In this document: piece by piece, positions 37,115-50,500 of the stretch
Numbering within the stretch: position 1 is the first letter of the stretch
Layout of the letters: each line of letters opens with the position of its first letter
From: Fistularia commersonii
Taxonomy: Eukaryota; Chordata; Actinopteri; Syngnathiformes; Fistulariidae
Assembly: GCA_037954325.1 (NCBI GenBank)
Contig: JBBMNZ010000016.1
Span: 3,448,001-3,512,000, forward strand
Reading direction: 5' to 3'
DNA: 64,000 bases
Position numbers and translations under genes: made by a program
The notes under the pieces: generated by a model
Told to the model about the DNA's origin: nothing
What the model saw: only the letters and a program-made list of their open reading frames with translations
Database searches by the model: none

Positions 37115-38211
37115 TAGGAATTATCTTGAAGGAAAGGTTTGTCAGAAATGTTCTGGAGATGAAAAGAATGTTAGATAAATTTATGAGTCTAAAACTAGAA
37201 AATGAAGATGTGATGCTCAATGCTAGTGGCTATGCCCCCCTGGTGCAATTTGAGTTTCGGGTGCAATTCGAGTTTCGGACTGGTGCGAGACATGTATGCT
37301 AGCTGTGAGACAGTGGTGTGGTGTGCTGTAGGGGTAACAGAAGTTCAAGGTGGTGGTGGGACTCCATCAGGGATCAGCTCTGAGACCCTTCTTGTTTGCA
37401 GTGGTGATGGACATGCTGACAGATGAGGTTAAACAGGAATCTCCATGGACCATGATGTTTGCAGATGACATTATGATCTGTAGTGAGAGCAGGGAACAGA
37501 TTGAGGTGTAGTTATGCGGTGGAAAGGAGAGGAATGAAGGTTAGTCACAGCAAGACAGAGTATATGTGTGTGAATGAGAGGAACCTGTGTGGAACGGTGA
37601 GGCTACAGGGTATGGGGATCAAGAAATTGGAGGATATCAGGTACTTGGGGTCAACAGCCCAGAGCAATAGAGAGTGTGGAAAAGAGGTGAAGAGATAAGT
37701 CGGAATGGGTGGAGAAAAGTGTCAGGGGTACTATGTGATAAAAAACTATCAGCCAGAATGAAAGGAAAGGTGTATAAGACAGTGGTGAGACCAGCGATGC
37801 TCTATGGCCTAGAAACAGTTAGAATGAAGAAAAGACAGGAAGCAGAGTTAGAGGTCGCAGAGTTGAAGATGTTGAGGTTCTCTTTGGGAGTGACCAGGAT
37901 GGATAGGATCAGGAATGAGTCTATCAGAGGAACAGCACATGTTAGATGTTTTGGAGAGATGTTCAGAGAAGCCAGACTGAGATGTTTGGGTCATGTACAG
38001 ACATATTGTCTGTACAGACATATTGTCTGTACATGTAATGAATATATTGGTAGATGGATGCTGGAATTGGAGCTGCCTGGCATAAGGTCTAGAAGAAGAC
38101 CAAAGAGAAGATTTATGGACGTAGTGAGAGAGTTGGTGTGAGAGAGGAGGATACAGAGAATAGGGTTAGATGGAGAAGGTTGAAGGGAAAAGCCAAAAGG
38201 AAAAAAAAGAA
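37115..38211 (+). mobile_element. RTE-like LINE, remainder to 3' end (internally deleted)
   Basis: It resumes with VGIILKERFVRNVLEMKRML and NASGYAPLVQ (endonuclease), then jumps to the RT: HQGSALRPFLFAVVMDMLTD and WTMMFADDIMICSESREQIE with the catalytic FADD at about 37455. It continues with KVSHSKTEYMCVNERN, VRPAMLYGLETV and LRFSLGVTRMDRIRNESIRG, then RPKRRFMDVVREL. It ends with the RTE-type tail (AAGGGAAAAGCCAAAAGG then A-rich). Stops, frameshifts and a palindromic duplication at 37992-38035 make it inactive. Confidence 0.85.
37992..38035. repeat. 44-bp near-perfect palindrome in RTE LINE
   Basis: Two copies of a CAGACATATTGTCTGTA unit within CATGTACAGACA and TGTCTGTACATG ends. The whole is self-complementary apart from the two central TATT/ATAT tetranucleotides. 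It replaces the normal GHVQRRDSEYIGR coding stretch. Confidence 0.85.
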
Positions 38212-38306
38212 GATTGTATTTTATTTTGAGTCATTCTTATCTTTAATTTACCCCAAAAATATTTGAGTTGATTTATTTATTTTTTTTATTATGACACTAG
38301 GGACGT
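38212..38306 (+). repeat. Right copy of long direct repeat flanking RTE LINE
   Basis: It begins GATTGTATTTTATTTTGAGT directly after the A-rich RTE tail, includes AAAAATATTTGAGTTGAT and ends near GACAC. Partner of 35463-35556. Confidence 0.75.
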
Positions 38307-41300
38307 TTATATTCCTAATGACCTCTCGGCTTTCTATTTTATTCTATTTTTCTGTAAAAGGGCTGCTTAAGGTCTACGGATAGATCTCATAGTGATAAAG
38401 TACCATAGCCACTTTTCCAGGATCTTGACTTTTTTGAAAATGCTTTTGTTTTCATTGTGCATTGTTAAATTAAGATCTCACCCTAAAACAACAAACAATT
38501 TAATTAAGTTTCCTAAAGTTAAATAGGTATGGTGAGCAAAATACTTGGTAGCATAATTGTATTTTAGAATAGATAATTAGAACATGGATCCTCGGTCTGT
38601 GAAGCATGGTACTTCTACTAAACTACTTTTTGATGTTAACGTGGTATGCTTATTCAGACATCTTGGTTGCTAGTCATACAGTAATGAGTTTAGAGGTGCA
38701 TTCTGGACAAGGACAGATGAGTTAGCGGGAAATTATTAGGAGGACGCGAGGCCTTTAAGGAAGACAGTAGTGCACAGGTGAGAAGATGGGCAGTGCTCGA
38801 GGGTCTTGGAGTAAATTAATAAACAACGTCCCCCTGTGTTGTCAAGGTGAGAAATAATCAGTTTGTCACTGAACATTATTTCCGCAACATGCAAATGAAC
38901 GTTGACTGATGACCACAGCCAATAGGACTGATGGATGATGACATTCCTGAGATGAATTGCCAAGACCTGTATGAAGATAAAACGATCACATTAGACATCT
39001 GCTAGCAACAGTAGACTATTGTTCGATCTTATTAGAGCGCTAATTGTGTGAGCATCTATGTTTACAACATCTATGTGCATAAGCACCTGCGCTGTTTTCA
39101 AAACTGAACCCTCAAGCCTTTTTTTTTTTTAAATTTTTGTCATTATCTAACCATAACTCTCACTATGTAAAGATAACAAAACATAACCTCCTCAGTGGAA
39201 AAGGTTCAATCACAATGATCATAAAACATATACGCTGGAAGAATGGTGTCGCAAAGCATTGAAGCTGGGTTTCTGTAGAGCACTTTTTTGTGTGTGCCAA
39301 CCAAAAGCCTGCTCCTGATTTCAGTACCATACATCTTCATCGGCTACACTTTCTGCTGATGAACCTCAGAATCCAATTTGTTTCAGCTCCCGTATATTGG
39401 CTCACCTGCTCTAAGGGGACATCCCTGGCATTGCTCAACGCACCTCCATTTTTAATATTGCTCATTTAGATTTATACCCGTGTGTGAAAGTTGATAAATT
39501 TTAAATCTCTGGTAACATTATGGAGATGTGTTATTGCTTGTTTTTGATCATCATCACACTTCAGACAATCTCAAGTTAAGTCTGTGACTGTTTTCCTTGA
39601 TTGATTTTATGATTTCATAAGCAGGCAAAATTGACATCCCACACCCTCACACCTGGCAGTTTCATTGTAAACGCATGAATGAAAAAGTGAAATCCACCGT
39701 GTGTGTTTTTTTTAATGAGGGTTTGAGGGCACGTAACATGATGTTTCTTGCACTTTTATAGCCATCATGTTTGATGACTTAGATATTTGAATTACTATGC
39801 GACTGAGGAGTTGGTTTTGCCTCATCTATTTTTTTTGCAGTTATTACACATTTTATGGCCTGGAGCCTTTTTGGGCTACTTACATTTATAACAAACATGA
39901 AAACATAACAAAAAATGTTCCAAACAAACACCTTGTTGTTTTCAAGGAAAATAAAATCATGAAGGAAAAGAAGTAAAGCCTGAATGCTTGACAACATGAA
40001 AAATAGATAATATCACATTATGTTTTGCACAGGTAATTTTTGTTTCAAGTATTTATTGCAACCCAACTAGAAATACTTGACTAAGATTTAAAACAGATTT
40101 AATATGAATAGTACAGTATCTCGATCAGTGTCTTTGTAAACAGGTCAAGGGTTGGAATAATTTTCTGCTGCATGTTTTTTTAGCCCATGTGTTATCAGAT
40201 GACGTTGCTCTATTATGGCATCCCCATTCAAACATATGGGTTTTGCTGCACTTCTCTCACGATGTATGATAATTGTTTCCAGGATAGTTTGTGACAGAAG
40301 TCAGAAAAAATCCCTGTTTGAGTTCTCTGGCGATGTCAGCAACTATAATGACATTTTCTATAGTCATAGTAAGGGGTATTGAATGTTCCTGTGGTGATTC
40401 TTATGATAGACACAAGACCTTACAGCAGGACACATCATAAATCACTTTTACATCCTTTGAATAACATTGTATTTCACAGCATTAACAGGAAAAAAACATT
40501 TCTTATAGATATACAGCTTTTTATAACTACATATAACTGCAACTGAATTCAAGTTTTCAAATCCTGTATGTGTCTTTTTCACAACACCGTTTCTGTTCAC
40601 TTCAACTAACCTAACTTTAATTCAGTCTTTTATACTAAGTAGTTTAACATATTGTGGCTATTGTTATGTTAATGCCTATTTCCTGAGTGATTTTGGGGTT
40701 GCTGCGAGGAATTCTCTGTTTTTTCCTGGAATTGAACGTGAACAAGTGTTGTATTGCAGGTGTGTGTGGCGTGGCTGTGGCCAGCAACAGCTATTGTCAT
40801 TAAACACATGTTCTACCGTCACCCTGACCTCTCCCTGACTGCCAACATTACAATATGTTATGGCAATGCCTGGAGAGTGTTTAAAAGACTGTAGTTAGTT
40901 TACATATATTTATAAATTATAAGTTGATTAAACGCATTACCCAAAAGTGGAACTGAAATACCACTTATATTCTTTCATTAGCCTCACGTCATTTTGCAGC
41001 AGCTATGGACTTACATAGCCTTTGAGGGTTTTCAAGAATTTAAGACTCCAAAATAAGCTGCACTAGTCCAAATGATGTGTTTTTGAACCTGTTTTGTGTT
41101 TTTGTACTGACCATCTAAAGACACTCCTGCCTACAAGATAAAGTATCTTACAAGATATGTATTTGTGTGTGGTGCGAAGAATTGCAATGTTTTCACAGTG
41201 AGCGAACAGGAGCAAAACATTTTCACTGAAATTCTGCTAATAGTATAAACTGTAAACACATAAATAAAGAGGTAGAACTAAAACATGGACATTAGCATCA

Positions 41301-41575
41301 AGGATTTTGTGGTGCAGTGTCCTGATCAGCATTGTTCCCTTACAAGAAGAATTTCCTTAAATGAAAGCTACTTAAAACTGAAACCGAAAAATGAATGCAG
41401 AACCTCCCAAGTCCATCCCCCCGCCCCTTTCTATCATTCTACGATCTTCCTTCTGCTCTTTCTTTCATTTATATTGATCATAAAGATACTCTGGTCACCT
41501 CATCCTCAGTGCACAGATGTTCACACACCTCACATATAAATTTAAAGATGAAATATGTCCTGTCTTATAGTCTCA
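38307..41575. other. Intergenic, nothing recognised
   Basis: A+T-rich intergenic DNA without a recognisable gene, RNA or mobile element. Confidence 0.6.
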
Positions 41576-41583
41576 TTCTAAAT

Positions 41584-41952
41584 CACACCTGGGCATTTTA
41601 AAGCCTGTGGGCCAGTTTTTCTTTTTTACCCGTCCCGCCAAACAATTTTCTTTGAATATTTTAATTATTATTGTTGTATTTCACATTTTTATTATTTGAA
41701 ATATTTTCAATCAATATTGAATTCAGAAACTCCTTATTTTTCGCTTTTGCTTAATTTTGCATGGATGATTACATACATAATAATGTCAATAAATTTATGT
41801 GATCATTAATGATTTAAAGTTGTAATGCCAAAAAACGTACACATTTAAATTGCAATTTTCATTTTGTTCAATTAACATGATCCCTCGTTGGCCCGCGCAT
41901 AAAAATTAAATAAGAAATGTGGTCCTCCAGCCAAAATAATTGCCCACCCCTG
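41584..41952. mobile_element. hAT-type non-autonomous element (MITE), 369 bp
   Basis: Flanked by exact 8-bp direct repeats TTCTAAAT (41576-41583 and 41953-41960). The right end is TGCCCACCCCTG, the reverse complement of the CAGGGGTGGGCA end common in vertebrate hAT elements. The left end CACACCTGGGCATTTT is its diverged partner, and inner TGTGGGCC and TGGTCC motifs are also typical. The internal sequence is A+T-rich and non-coding. Confidence 0.8.
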
Positions 41953-41960
41953 TTCTAAAT

Positions 41961-44429
41961 CAACCAATTCATTTATTCTGCTTCATTTATATGCATTTTG
42001 TTTGTTTCATCAGTAAGAATAACCTCACAGACTGTGTGGATTCACTCTTCATGGGCTTTTATGAACAAAAGGCAGTTGGCATCTGTGCATTTCCCCGTTT
42101 CATTCAACCAGTATGTGTCATTACATACTAGAGCAGTCCTGGTGGTTTGATTAATCTCGTCTGTCACCATAACAAAGGCATTTATTCAGACTGCAAAAAG
42201 ACCAGATTTTACACTAAAGCAAAGGGGGATTCTTAACTGTGGGGGCTTTAGTGTCATTTTATCATCAACACATACACAACATGGGGTAACACACACCTGG
42301 AATTCATCTATTTCAAGTGTGCTAAGATATATCAGATGTAATTTGATGGAGTAATTGCAATAAGCTCCTGCTTATCATCCAAACAGCCCACACTTCAGCA
42401 CTCACAATACGGACACGAGGAACAAACAGGTATTGTGACAGAAACAAGATTAGAAGGACTAATGTTTGTAGGAATACAACAGAGCAGGGAAAGTAAATGG
42501 GGGATTCTGATGAGTGATTAAGGCCAGACTTAGTGTTTTCTAGCAGGTTATGGAAATTATACTAATGTTTCCTCATAGTAGAGGTGCCATGACATCTTTG
42601 GTGCATATGCACACACGCTAAAACAAGAATCATATATTTGTCATGCTAGTTTCTGATGATGAGGTCATCCGAGAAAAATTGACTCTTCTGGCTTGGCTTG
42701 TGATACCCAACAGGTCAAATCTCGAACACTTATTAATTTAATACAGAGTCACGAATCTTTTGGAAGGTTGTTTGTCATTTGTCTGTAAAAGAAATCTTGA
42801 TCGTACCCCATGATTCCAATTTTGATATAAATTAGTAAAACAAAACAAATGTCCAGCATTTTATAAGAAATATGGATATTTACTTTTTTTAATGCATTTA
42901 TTGTTATCTCTATTTGTTGCTGATGGAAAGTGGTTATTTTAGGTCAGAATTTCCAGAAGGCTGGCTGCTCTAGAAATGCTTTAGAATGAGCTGTCTGCTC
43001 TTAATTCAGCAAATAATTGAACAGAATGATTAATCTATCGATCATTTCCCCCCAAATCAAATGTAAACCTGTATTTTCAGTCATGACATTACTTTGAGCA
43101 TCATGCTACTACTGCTTTGAAGACAATGCAGTTTGCTGAGTGATTTTTGTCTCTTCTAGCCTGCCAAATTAAGCCCATAATGGCCAAAAAAGTAAATAGA
43201 AAATAGGTAGTCATTTCAGTATCAACTGCATGTATTTTTCATATTCTTCTTCATCCTCATTGTAATCATTATTTTTATTTGTTAATCGCTTGCCTGGAAA
43301 AAGAAACCCAAAATTTAATTACGTCATCTCCCCCCCACCCTTTTATTGTTTTTTCTTCTCTATTTGTATATTAAGAAAAGGGATAAGGATAGCATATGCT
43401 TTGTTGATCATCAACAAAAACATTTCTCATTGTGAGTTCCTGGATATTATTGAGAGTTGATCTCTGTTCCTGTTTCACAAATTGCATAAAATAATTGAGA
43501 GCAGGCATCACTTAAATTAACAATAATAATAATATTTTATTTGTATTTTTAATAATAATGCCCCAGTGTGTGTTTGTGTGTGCATGTGTGTGTGTGAGTG
43601 TATGAATTTTAGATTTTTTTTAATCAGGAAATAAAATGTTTGAAATTTTTGAATATATATGAAGCATTCCCTTTAAATAGGATCCTGGTAAATAAAAGAA
43701 AAACTAAAGACTTCATTGTTTATTTTGAGTTTCAATAGAAGAATCTGTAATTGTTGACAGTATATTCAGATTCCAAGGAAACATTCAATTTGACTATATA
43801 AAAAAAGGAAAAAAAAAAAACCCCAATGAAATAAAAAAGAACAAAGAAGTTAAAGCCAAATTGAAGCATCACACTAAACATTTTTGTCAAACATGCTGCT
43901 ACATTGGTTCTGGTTCTTCTTTGATTTGATGCAGGATGCTGGTCCTTGTCAGGTGGGTGTCACTGAGACAAGTGGATTTCTGACAGGTGGTGTCACTCCT
44001 ACGCACTTGCAAATCGCTCAACCAGGCAGTGCAGATGGTGTGTTGCAAGCCATGTGTGCCAACACTTGTTTTAGAGATTATATACCCTCCAAACTCACTT
44101 CATTATATCAGCTACTCCTTTGGAAAAGAATGAAAATAATCACAGGCTTTAATATTGTCTTTGTATTCGCATCACAACTTTGAAGTATAGCATGTTTAAA
44201 GAGTGACAAACAAAACAGTAAGGCCAGTGTTCATGAATGAGAGCTGTATGTGAGCAATTGTGTGCATCAGATTTAAAAAGAATACAAGCAAGCGTTGCCT
44301 GTAAATACAAATTAGTGTCCTGAAAAATAAACCTGTAAACATATTAACTGTGATGAAATGACACATAATTACTTGTGTGCCACAATCCAGTCATCCCTTC
44401 TTGGTATATATTAATCTCCACATTAAGAT
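41961..44429. other. Intergenic, nothing recognised
   Basis: A+T-rich, with a short GT-rich stretch at about 43566-43602. Nothing else recognised. Confidence 0.6.
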
Positions 44430-44665
44430 CTATTATCAAAGTTTTGTTCCTGAGTCCACAATTCTACGTCTCACCTTTTCTTGCAAGTTCCTCACTCCCG
44501 AGTCCAGAAGTTTACGTCTGGCCGGGCCTTTCCTCGCAAGCTCTTGCGACTCCAGAAACAACCCGGACCCAGCACTGTCCTCCTTTATGTCCTTGTAAAT
44601 AAACCCCTTAAAATGCCTTACCTCCTATGTTCTTGCAGGTCAGGTACTTGCAAAAAATCATGACA
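44430..44665 (+). mobile_element. Possible retroelement 3' end or LTR fragment
   Basis: A C- and T-rich stretch with repeated CGAGTCCAGAAGTTTACGTC-like motifs (44435-44525), a polyadenylation signal in GTAAATAAACCCC at about 44595, and a terminal ...TCATGACAG. The layout resembles retroelement 3' ends in fish. No coding text is attached, so the family is unknown. Confidence 0.35.
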
Positions 44666-46500
44666 GTCAATTTGACAAATATTGAAAATCCCCTTTGAAG
44701 AATTGCAGAGTGGAAAAAAATAAATGAATAAAAATCAGGATGAAAAGCCATTCACGTGTTGTGGAAGTAAGGTATAAAATCATTGATTTCATATGCATTG
44801 TGAGAAAAGTCCCTCCTGTAAGATTTTAAAATAAATACATTTAAATTACCAAAATAATCCAGTCCAGCTCGCTCTTCTAATTCAGTCCCCTTTCCTTTTA
44901 TTAATGTGACAGTTTGTCATAACTTTCCAATTTCTTTTCACATTTCCTTCTCCACCCAATTAATCTTGCCATCTATGACTTAAATCTCAGAATCCGTTTT
45001 TATTCATGTATTTCTCTATTTTTACCCTGGCCCTATATTAACTAATATTTCAGCACATGTATCACAACAGTCATGTTTTCACACTTTGAATTAAAAAGGT
45101 GAAATAATCTTAAAAAATTTACCCTCCCTGCAAGTTCCATGAAAATCAGCTTGCTGAAAGCCCCAAAAAACAGAAAGTGACAAGATATAAAAACACAAAC
45201 CCCATGGCCAGTATAACATTTCAGTCAAGGCAAGTTTTCATTTTGTAAATCTTCCAGAAACATGAATTCTGGCTTTTGTATTTCTGTGTGTACTGATTTA
45301 ATAAACAAGATATATGGACTTTAGATGTGCTGATGGGCAGAATTTGCATTATAAACACAGCCAGATTTTCTTTTTTCAGTTACCATCTTTATGCTGAGCA
45401 CAGCTGTCTCTCGGTTCTAACCTCCCTTCTAGAAGATGTTAATTACATTTGGGCAAAGAGGTAAATAAGCAAATTCACAACAACTTTTTTTCTTCTAAAT
45501 TTAACAATAGCCTTAAGTGCTGACAGGGAAAGAGAGAATGAAAGTTTGCATGAATTCTATGTGCCTTACCGTTGCTAACAGACACTTAGCTTTAAATATA
45601 GAGCTACTTCCTGGCTTTCTGCACAGTGATATCAAAATACGATACAGATTTACAGTAGTTTCAGAATGCACTTAAAAAAAATGTGAGAACCAGGTGGCTT
45701 AAACTTCAAGGCAAATTAAAGGAATGCATCAGGATTCGGTGAAATGGTCAAATTATGCAATTATTTAAAACAATAAGTATGAAATACGAGTGTAAAACAA
45801 ACAATCACGTTTTGGACTTGGTAAGTTTCCTTGCAACCCCACCAGAGTGGAGAGGTATCACTTGGATCATGCATATTTACGAGTCTTTACGATTTCTATT
45901 GGAATGTAACATATCGTAACATGTAATCTTAGCATGAAAGTGAAAAAGCTAATTTCTCAAAATATATTCCAATTTTTTCAATGGAGAAAGCCATCTATTT
46001 TTGAACTGATTGCTACATTAAGAAGGGAAGATAGATGCTCTTCTGTGTGAAATATTTAATGGTCAAAACCCACTCCCTGCGTTTTAGCTCAGTACAATGA
46101 CTTGTAACCGATAGAATTTGTAATTGCGGTCTATAAAAGGTCATTAAAGATATGGAAACAACACCAACACACTGTTATCTAGAATTGAAGACTCGTGATT
46201 GTGAATTTGTGAATACCATACAAATATGAGTACTCTCCCTGTCAAAGTTGATGGAAATGATGAAATCAAATAAAAATGTATTGCATGTAATTTGTAATAA
46301 AAAGATCAAACTGACAAACTCGTCTGCCTTCTCAAACATTGACAAGTGGCCATTTTCTACATTGAGACCCATCAGTAAAAAACAAAACAAAAAACGTTTT
46401 ATATTGGAAGGAGCAGAAAACAGATGGATATTTGGAAGTTGTGTTCCTTAGTTTAAATGTTCTTTGTTTCTCAGTCCACACAATTTGATGTGTCTGTGTT

Positions 46501-46505
<5 letters not shown>

Positions 46506-46537
<32 letters not shown>
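46506..46537. repeat. (GT)n microsatellite
   Basis: About sixteen uninterrupted GT units downstream of gabrb3. Confidence 0.95.
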
Positions 46538-46952
46538 ACTATAATTACATCTGCTTCAAATGGAGAATGAGACCTGTATTGATAGTATGCATCGGATTTA
46601 CAAGTGGAGTTAATGAATATATTTTACATAAATTGGTTAAAAGCAAATAACAATATTAATACCGTTTACTATTTGCACATTCATGTTACGAATTATAATC
46701 AACATATTTTGTGTCAAAAATTTACAAAAACGTGAGACAACGGTTGAGAAAATTTACTGAATTTGCCTTTGTGTTTTTCACAATTTTCATAAGTTTTTCC
46801 TGCTCTGATTGTTCAGAAAATGGGCTTGTGGTAGGGAAATAGGGAAATGGACATTAAAATACAGAGCTGCTGAAGAAATCTGTTTCCATCCTGATAACTC
46901 AAGAGTAGTCAGACCACCACACATCAATCATACATATGTACATTTTTCAGTA

Positions 46953-46958
46953 TTTATT
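46953..46958 (-). promoter_or_regulatory. Candidate gabrb3 polyadenylation signal
   Basis: AATAAA on the minus strand about 290 bases after the stop codon. It is the first canonical hexamer I see downstream. Vertebrate gabrb3 3' UTRs are often long, so it may not be the main site. Confidence 0.25.
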
Positions 46959-47248
46959 AGCAATATGTTGAATCTCCTGCATAACAATGTCATTAAAATT
47001 GCAGTGAGTGAAATACAGCAATCTAAATCATCTTTTCGACACAGCTCAAGAGTCTGACCTTCAATCTGTTAAATAAAAATGTGCAGTGAATAAAAGTATT
47101 CGTAAAAGATATAAGGTGTGAGTGAGACCCCGAGTATTATTTAGCTCAATTTTTGAAATTAGAAAATGAAAAAAAAAAAAGTTTTTATCTTACAGTCTTC
47201 TTATTCAAAAACATAATTGAGGGACAAATTCTAAAAGTGTCTGGTACA

Positions 47249-47596
47249 TTAATTAACATAGTAAAGCCAGTATATTAAGTTGAACAAAGAAAAAGTGAAG
47301 GGGAAAATTATCCGTGACCATCTATCAATGGCGTTGACGTCGGTGAGATCAGGGATTTTGATTTTGAGCTGTGAAGATCGTCTCCGGAGGCGGGTTTTCT
47401 TTAGATTTGCGTTCCTCTCCAGGCTGTGGTTTCCAGATTCCTGCTGCCTGCTTGGCTTCCTGAACTGAATGCTTGAATTATCAAAAACTATGGAAGAGGA
47501 GTTCTGAATCTCACTGACGGTGGTTGTGACTTCATTCTCACACACTTCGTTGTGGATCTCGAAGGCTGTGAGCAAAATATTCCCCTGGGAATCCAC
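47249..47596 (-). CDS. gabrb3: gabrb3 last coding exon (M3-M4 loop, TM4, stop)
   Basis: 348 bases with an acceptor at 47598-47597 (acttag), starting in phase 0 with Val and ending at TAA (47251-47249). It encodes the rest of the cytoplasmic loop, VDSQGNILLTAFEIHNEV, the conserved LRRRSSQLKIKIPDLTDVNA segment with paired serines (PKA/PKC site in mammals), then IDRWSRIIFPFTFSLFNLIY (TM4) and WLYYVN. The loop centre is diverged from mammals, as is usual. Confidence 0.97.
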   Translation of the reverse strand: MDSQGNILLTAFEIHNEVCENEVTTTVSEIQNSSSIVFDNSSIQFRKPSRQQESGNHSLERNANLKKTRLRRRSSQLKIKIPDLTDVNAIDRWSRIIFPFTFSLFNLIYWLYYVN

Positions 47597-50500
47597 CTAA
47601 GTATGACAGAGAGCAGTGTCAAAAGTGACCTGAGCCGATGTCCGGTGACTGATGACATGTGTGCAGCATGCTTTATGGCATTTACTGACAAATTGCAGCC
47701 TAGGAAATAGCAACGGTCTTCAAAACCAGCTTTCCTATCCCAAAGCTGAATCTCATCCCACAAATCCGCCCAAGGCTAGACCAGGTTTGCGGTAATAAGA
47801 ATGTCAGGAGAGATATTTCTTCCAACACAATAACCTGTCTGTGAAGAACACAACATGTAGCAGTGACACCACAATGAAGGGAGATGGAAGCAGCTTATTT
47901 TTAGTGACCTTTGGTTTCGTTCAGTGTCACTACAAATAAAAAGAAACACTTTAGATCGGAACAACTTTAGCATTTAGCAGTCTTATTAAACATTTATGAC
48001 TGATTTGTACTCATTCCTTTACATACTCAAGCTCTGTGAGGCTTCATCAATTCTTTGTTAGGGTTAAAATGGGAGCAAATGTGTTGTAAATGGAAGCAAA
48101 TTAGTTAATATTTATTAAACATGAAAAGCTAAACTACGAACCAGTGCATCTGGTAATCCGGTAAACTACTGATGCTCATGTTAAATGCTCGTAATGTATT
48201 GAATGCATCTGATTTATTGTTTAATTTCCAGTTATTATAAGAAACTGTGAATGTTTTGTAATGATCAAAATGGTAAGAATTAAATAAACATTATATTTGA
48301 ATTCCGAGCTTTAAGTGACTTTGAACAAGGGGCTCTTGTTGACATATAATAAACATTTAAATTTTCTTTCATTTACAAACATGCATTCATATGTGGTCAA
48401 CCAAATATTTTGTCTGTGCAGATGTGAGGATGTGTAAAGTGTAACTCGAAGGAAAAATTTTGATCTTAAGAACAAGGCTAACACAAGGACTTATGCGTGC
48501 ACGTGTATTGTTAATTCATGATTTAAGATCATGGTCCTTAGGTCAGCACTTCACATGAGGATTAAAACTGCGTCTGCCAGGTCACTGTTTAGCCAACATA
48601 AGTCAGATATGTTTTTCAGAACTAGGTTATCATTTCAAAAATGAGGTTATTACAAGAGAAAGGCCATTACTGTTTTATTAAATTGTACCGTATGCTTTCA
48701 ACAATGTTTTTACAATAAAATTTTTTTAGAGCAGTGACAATCTCTATATTAACTTGTGTCAATAGAATCTTATCAAAGTTTTTTTTTTTTTTTTTTCATT
48801 TTCAAAAAACATCTTCATTAATGTAGTTTTATTGTCCTTTGGGTTTAAATTTTTTCTATGAAGATTTTTTTTTTTAGTTAAAATTGTCACTCTTGGACAA
48901 ATCCATGCTAACGATATTAAAGATAGATCTATATGTACGTCTGTTAGCATTAATTAATTACTTAGATTCCAGTTATTATATTATATTATATTATATATTG
49001 TATATCATTATATTATATTATATATGCCATATATTATAACTTTGTCTGGGAGCACACCAGTGCTTGGAAATAGCAGGATGAGCAATAAGAGAAACAAGAG
49101 GACAAATAGACGACAAAAAAAAGAAACAACAGGGGGAAAGGCTATGGAAAGAGGAATATACCTCTATGTGATGATAATGATGATTATGACGAGTACTGAA
49201 ATTTAGCATAGTGACACTAGAGGCCTTGATAGACACTCACCCGCTGTGAGTGACGACACTCTTGTATCTGATTTGATTGTTTAACAGACGACGACTTGCA
49301 ATTGCTTCCCTCCAGAAAGGACTACATGAAAGCACGGAAAACACACAAACATAAAACCCCTTGATCAGGTATTCCCATTCGTCTGGCACATGATAGGCCT
49401 TGAAAAGGATGGTAGTAACCTTGAACCTACATGCGTTGAGTGTACAACTCTTTCAGGGGTGATCATTATTCATAATATAAACATATAATGTATCATTCCA
49501 TTTCATTGCTAATCGCATCTTGTGACAAAAAGAAACATTTAAAATGTAAGTAAGATACTGAAAAAACAATTTTAAATTTTATGTTTTGTCTTTTTGCATT
49601 CTTGACAACAATGTAACAGATAGGGGAATATGCTCTTCTACATTTTGATATAAAATTTTGTTTAATTATTTGCAAAGCAAAAGATTTGTTAATTCATTGT
49701 ATAGTCAAAGTCCATTTAAGATACACAATGCTGGGTGGATAGAGTACAAATCAGTTTGATTTAATGTATATATAGCCACTCGCTGGCGCCAAACTCTGCA
49801 CACAGAATTATCAAAAAATAATTTGTACGCTACAGTGGAAACAGTACATTTTCAACATCCAAGTGTGCTGACATTGAAGATCCCATCTAACTTAACATTC
49901 TCTACACCTTGGAAAGTATCCTTACCTTGGGTTTTTCAAATTTATTCTGATCGTTATTGGCCTTTTGTGCCTTTTCTGCCAGCTTCTTCTGTATCTGTGG
50001 GCCACGTCCAAAGAAGATGTAGTTGACAAAGGCATATTCCAGCAGAGCCAAAAAGACGAAGACAAAGCAGCCCATCAGGTACATGTCTATTGCTTTCACA
50101 TAGGGGATCTTAGGGAGGGTCTCTCTCAGATGGGTATTGATAGTTGTCATGGTGAGGACAGTGGTGATACCTGAAAGAAAATGAACAGGAACAATTTATG
50201 TAAAAATCCATGCCAAACACCAGTAAATGCGCTACATTACACATGTGGGGCCAAGCAGTTGTTTTGGAAGCTCAAAAGAAGTATCAGCTTTTTCCAATCA
50301 AGACAGAATGGCTCTCATGACATTTTTGTGAAAAGTCTGGCAAAGTCCAAGTTGTGTTACTTGAGGAAAAATGATTGATATCTTGATTGTGTATTAACAG
50401 ACCTTATGTTAAACAATGTTACAACTGTGTTTTAACAGATTTACATTGAATTAAATTGATTCAACAACTGTGACAGCAGTGACCACTAATACTGAAGGTG

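Larger units (their letters stand above)
44666..47248 (-). other. gabrb3 3' UTR and downstream flank
   Basis: Sequence downstream of the gabrb3 stop codon on the minus strand. Its near part must be 3' UTR, but the end is not defined. A (GT)n tract lies at 46506-46537. No other gene seen. Confidence 0.5.
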
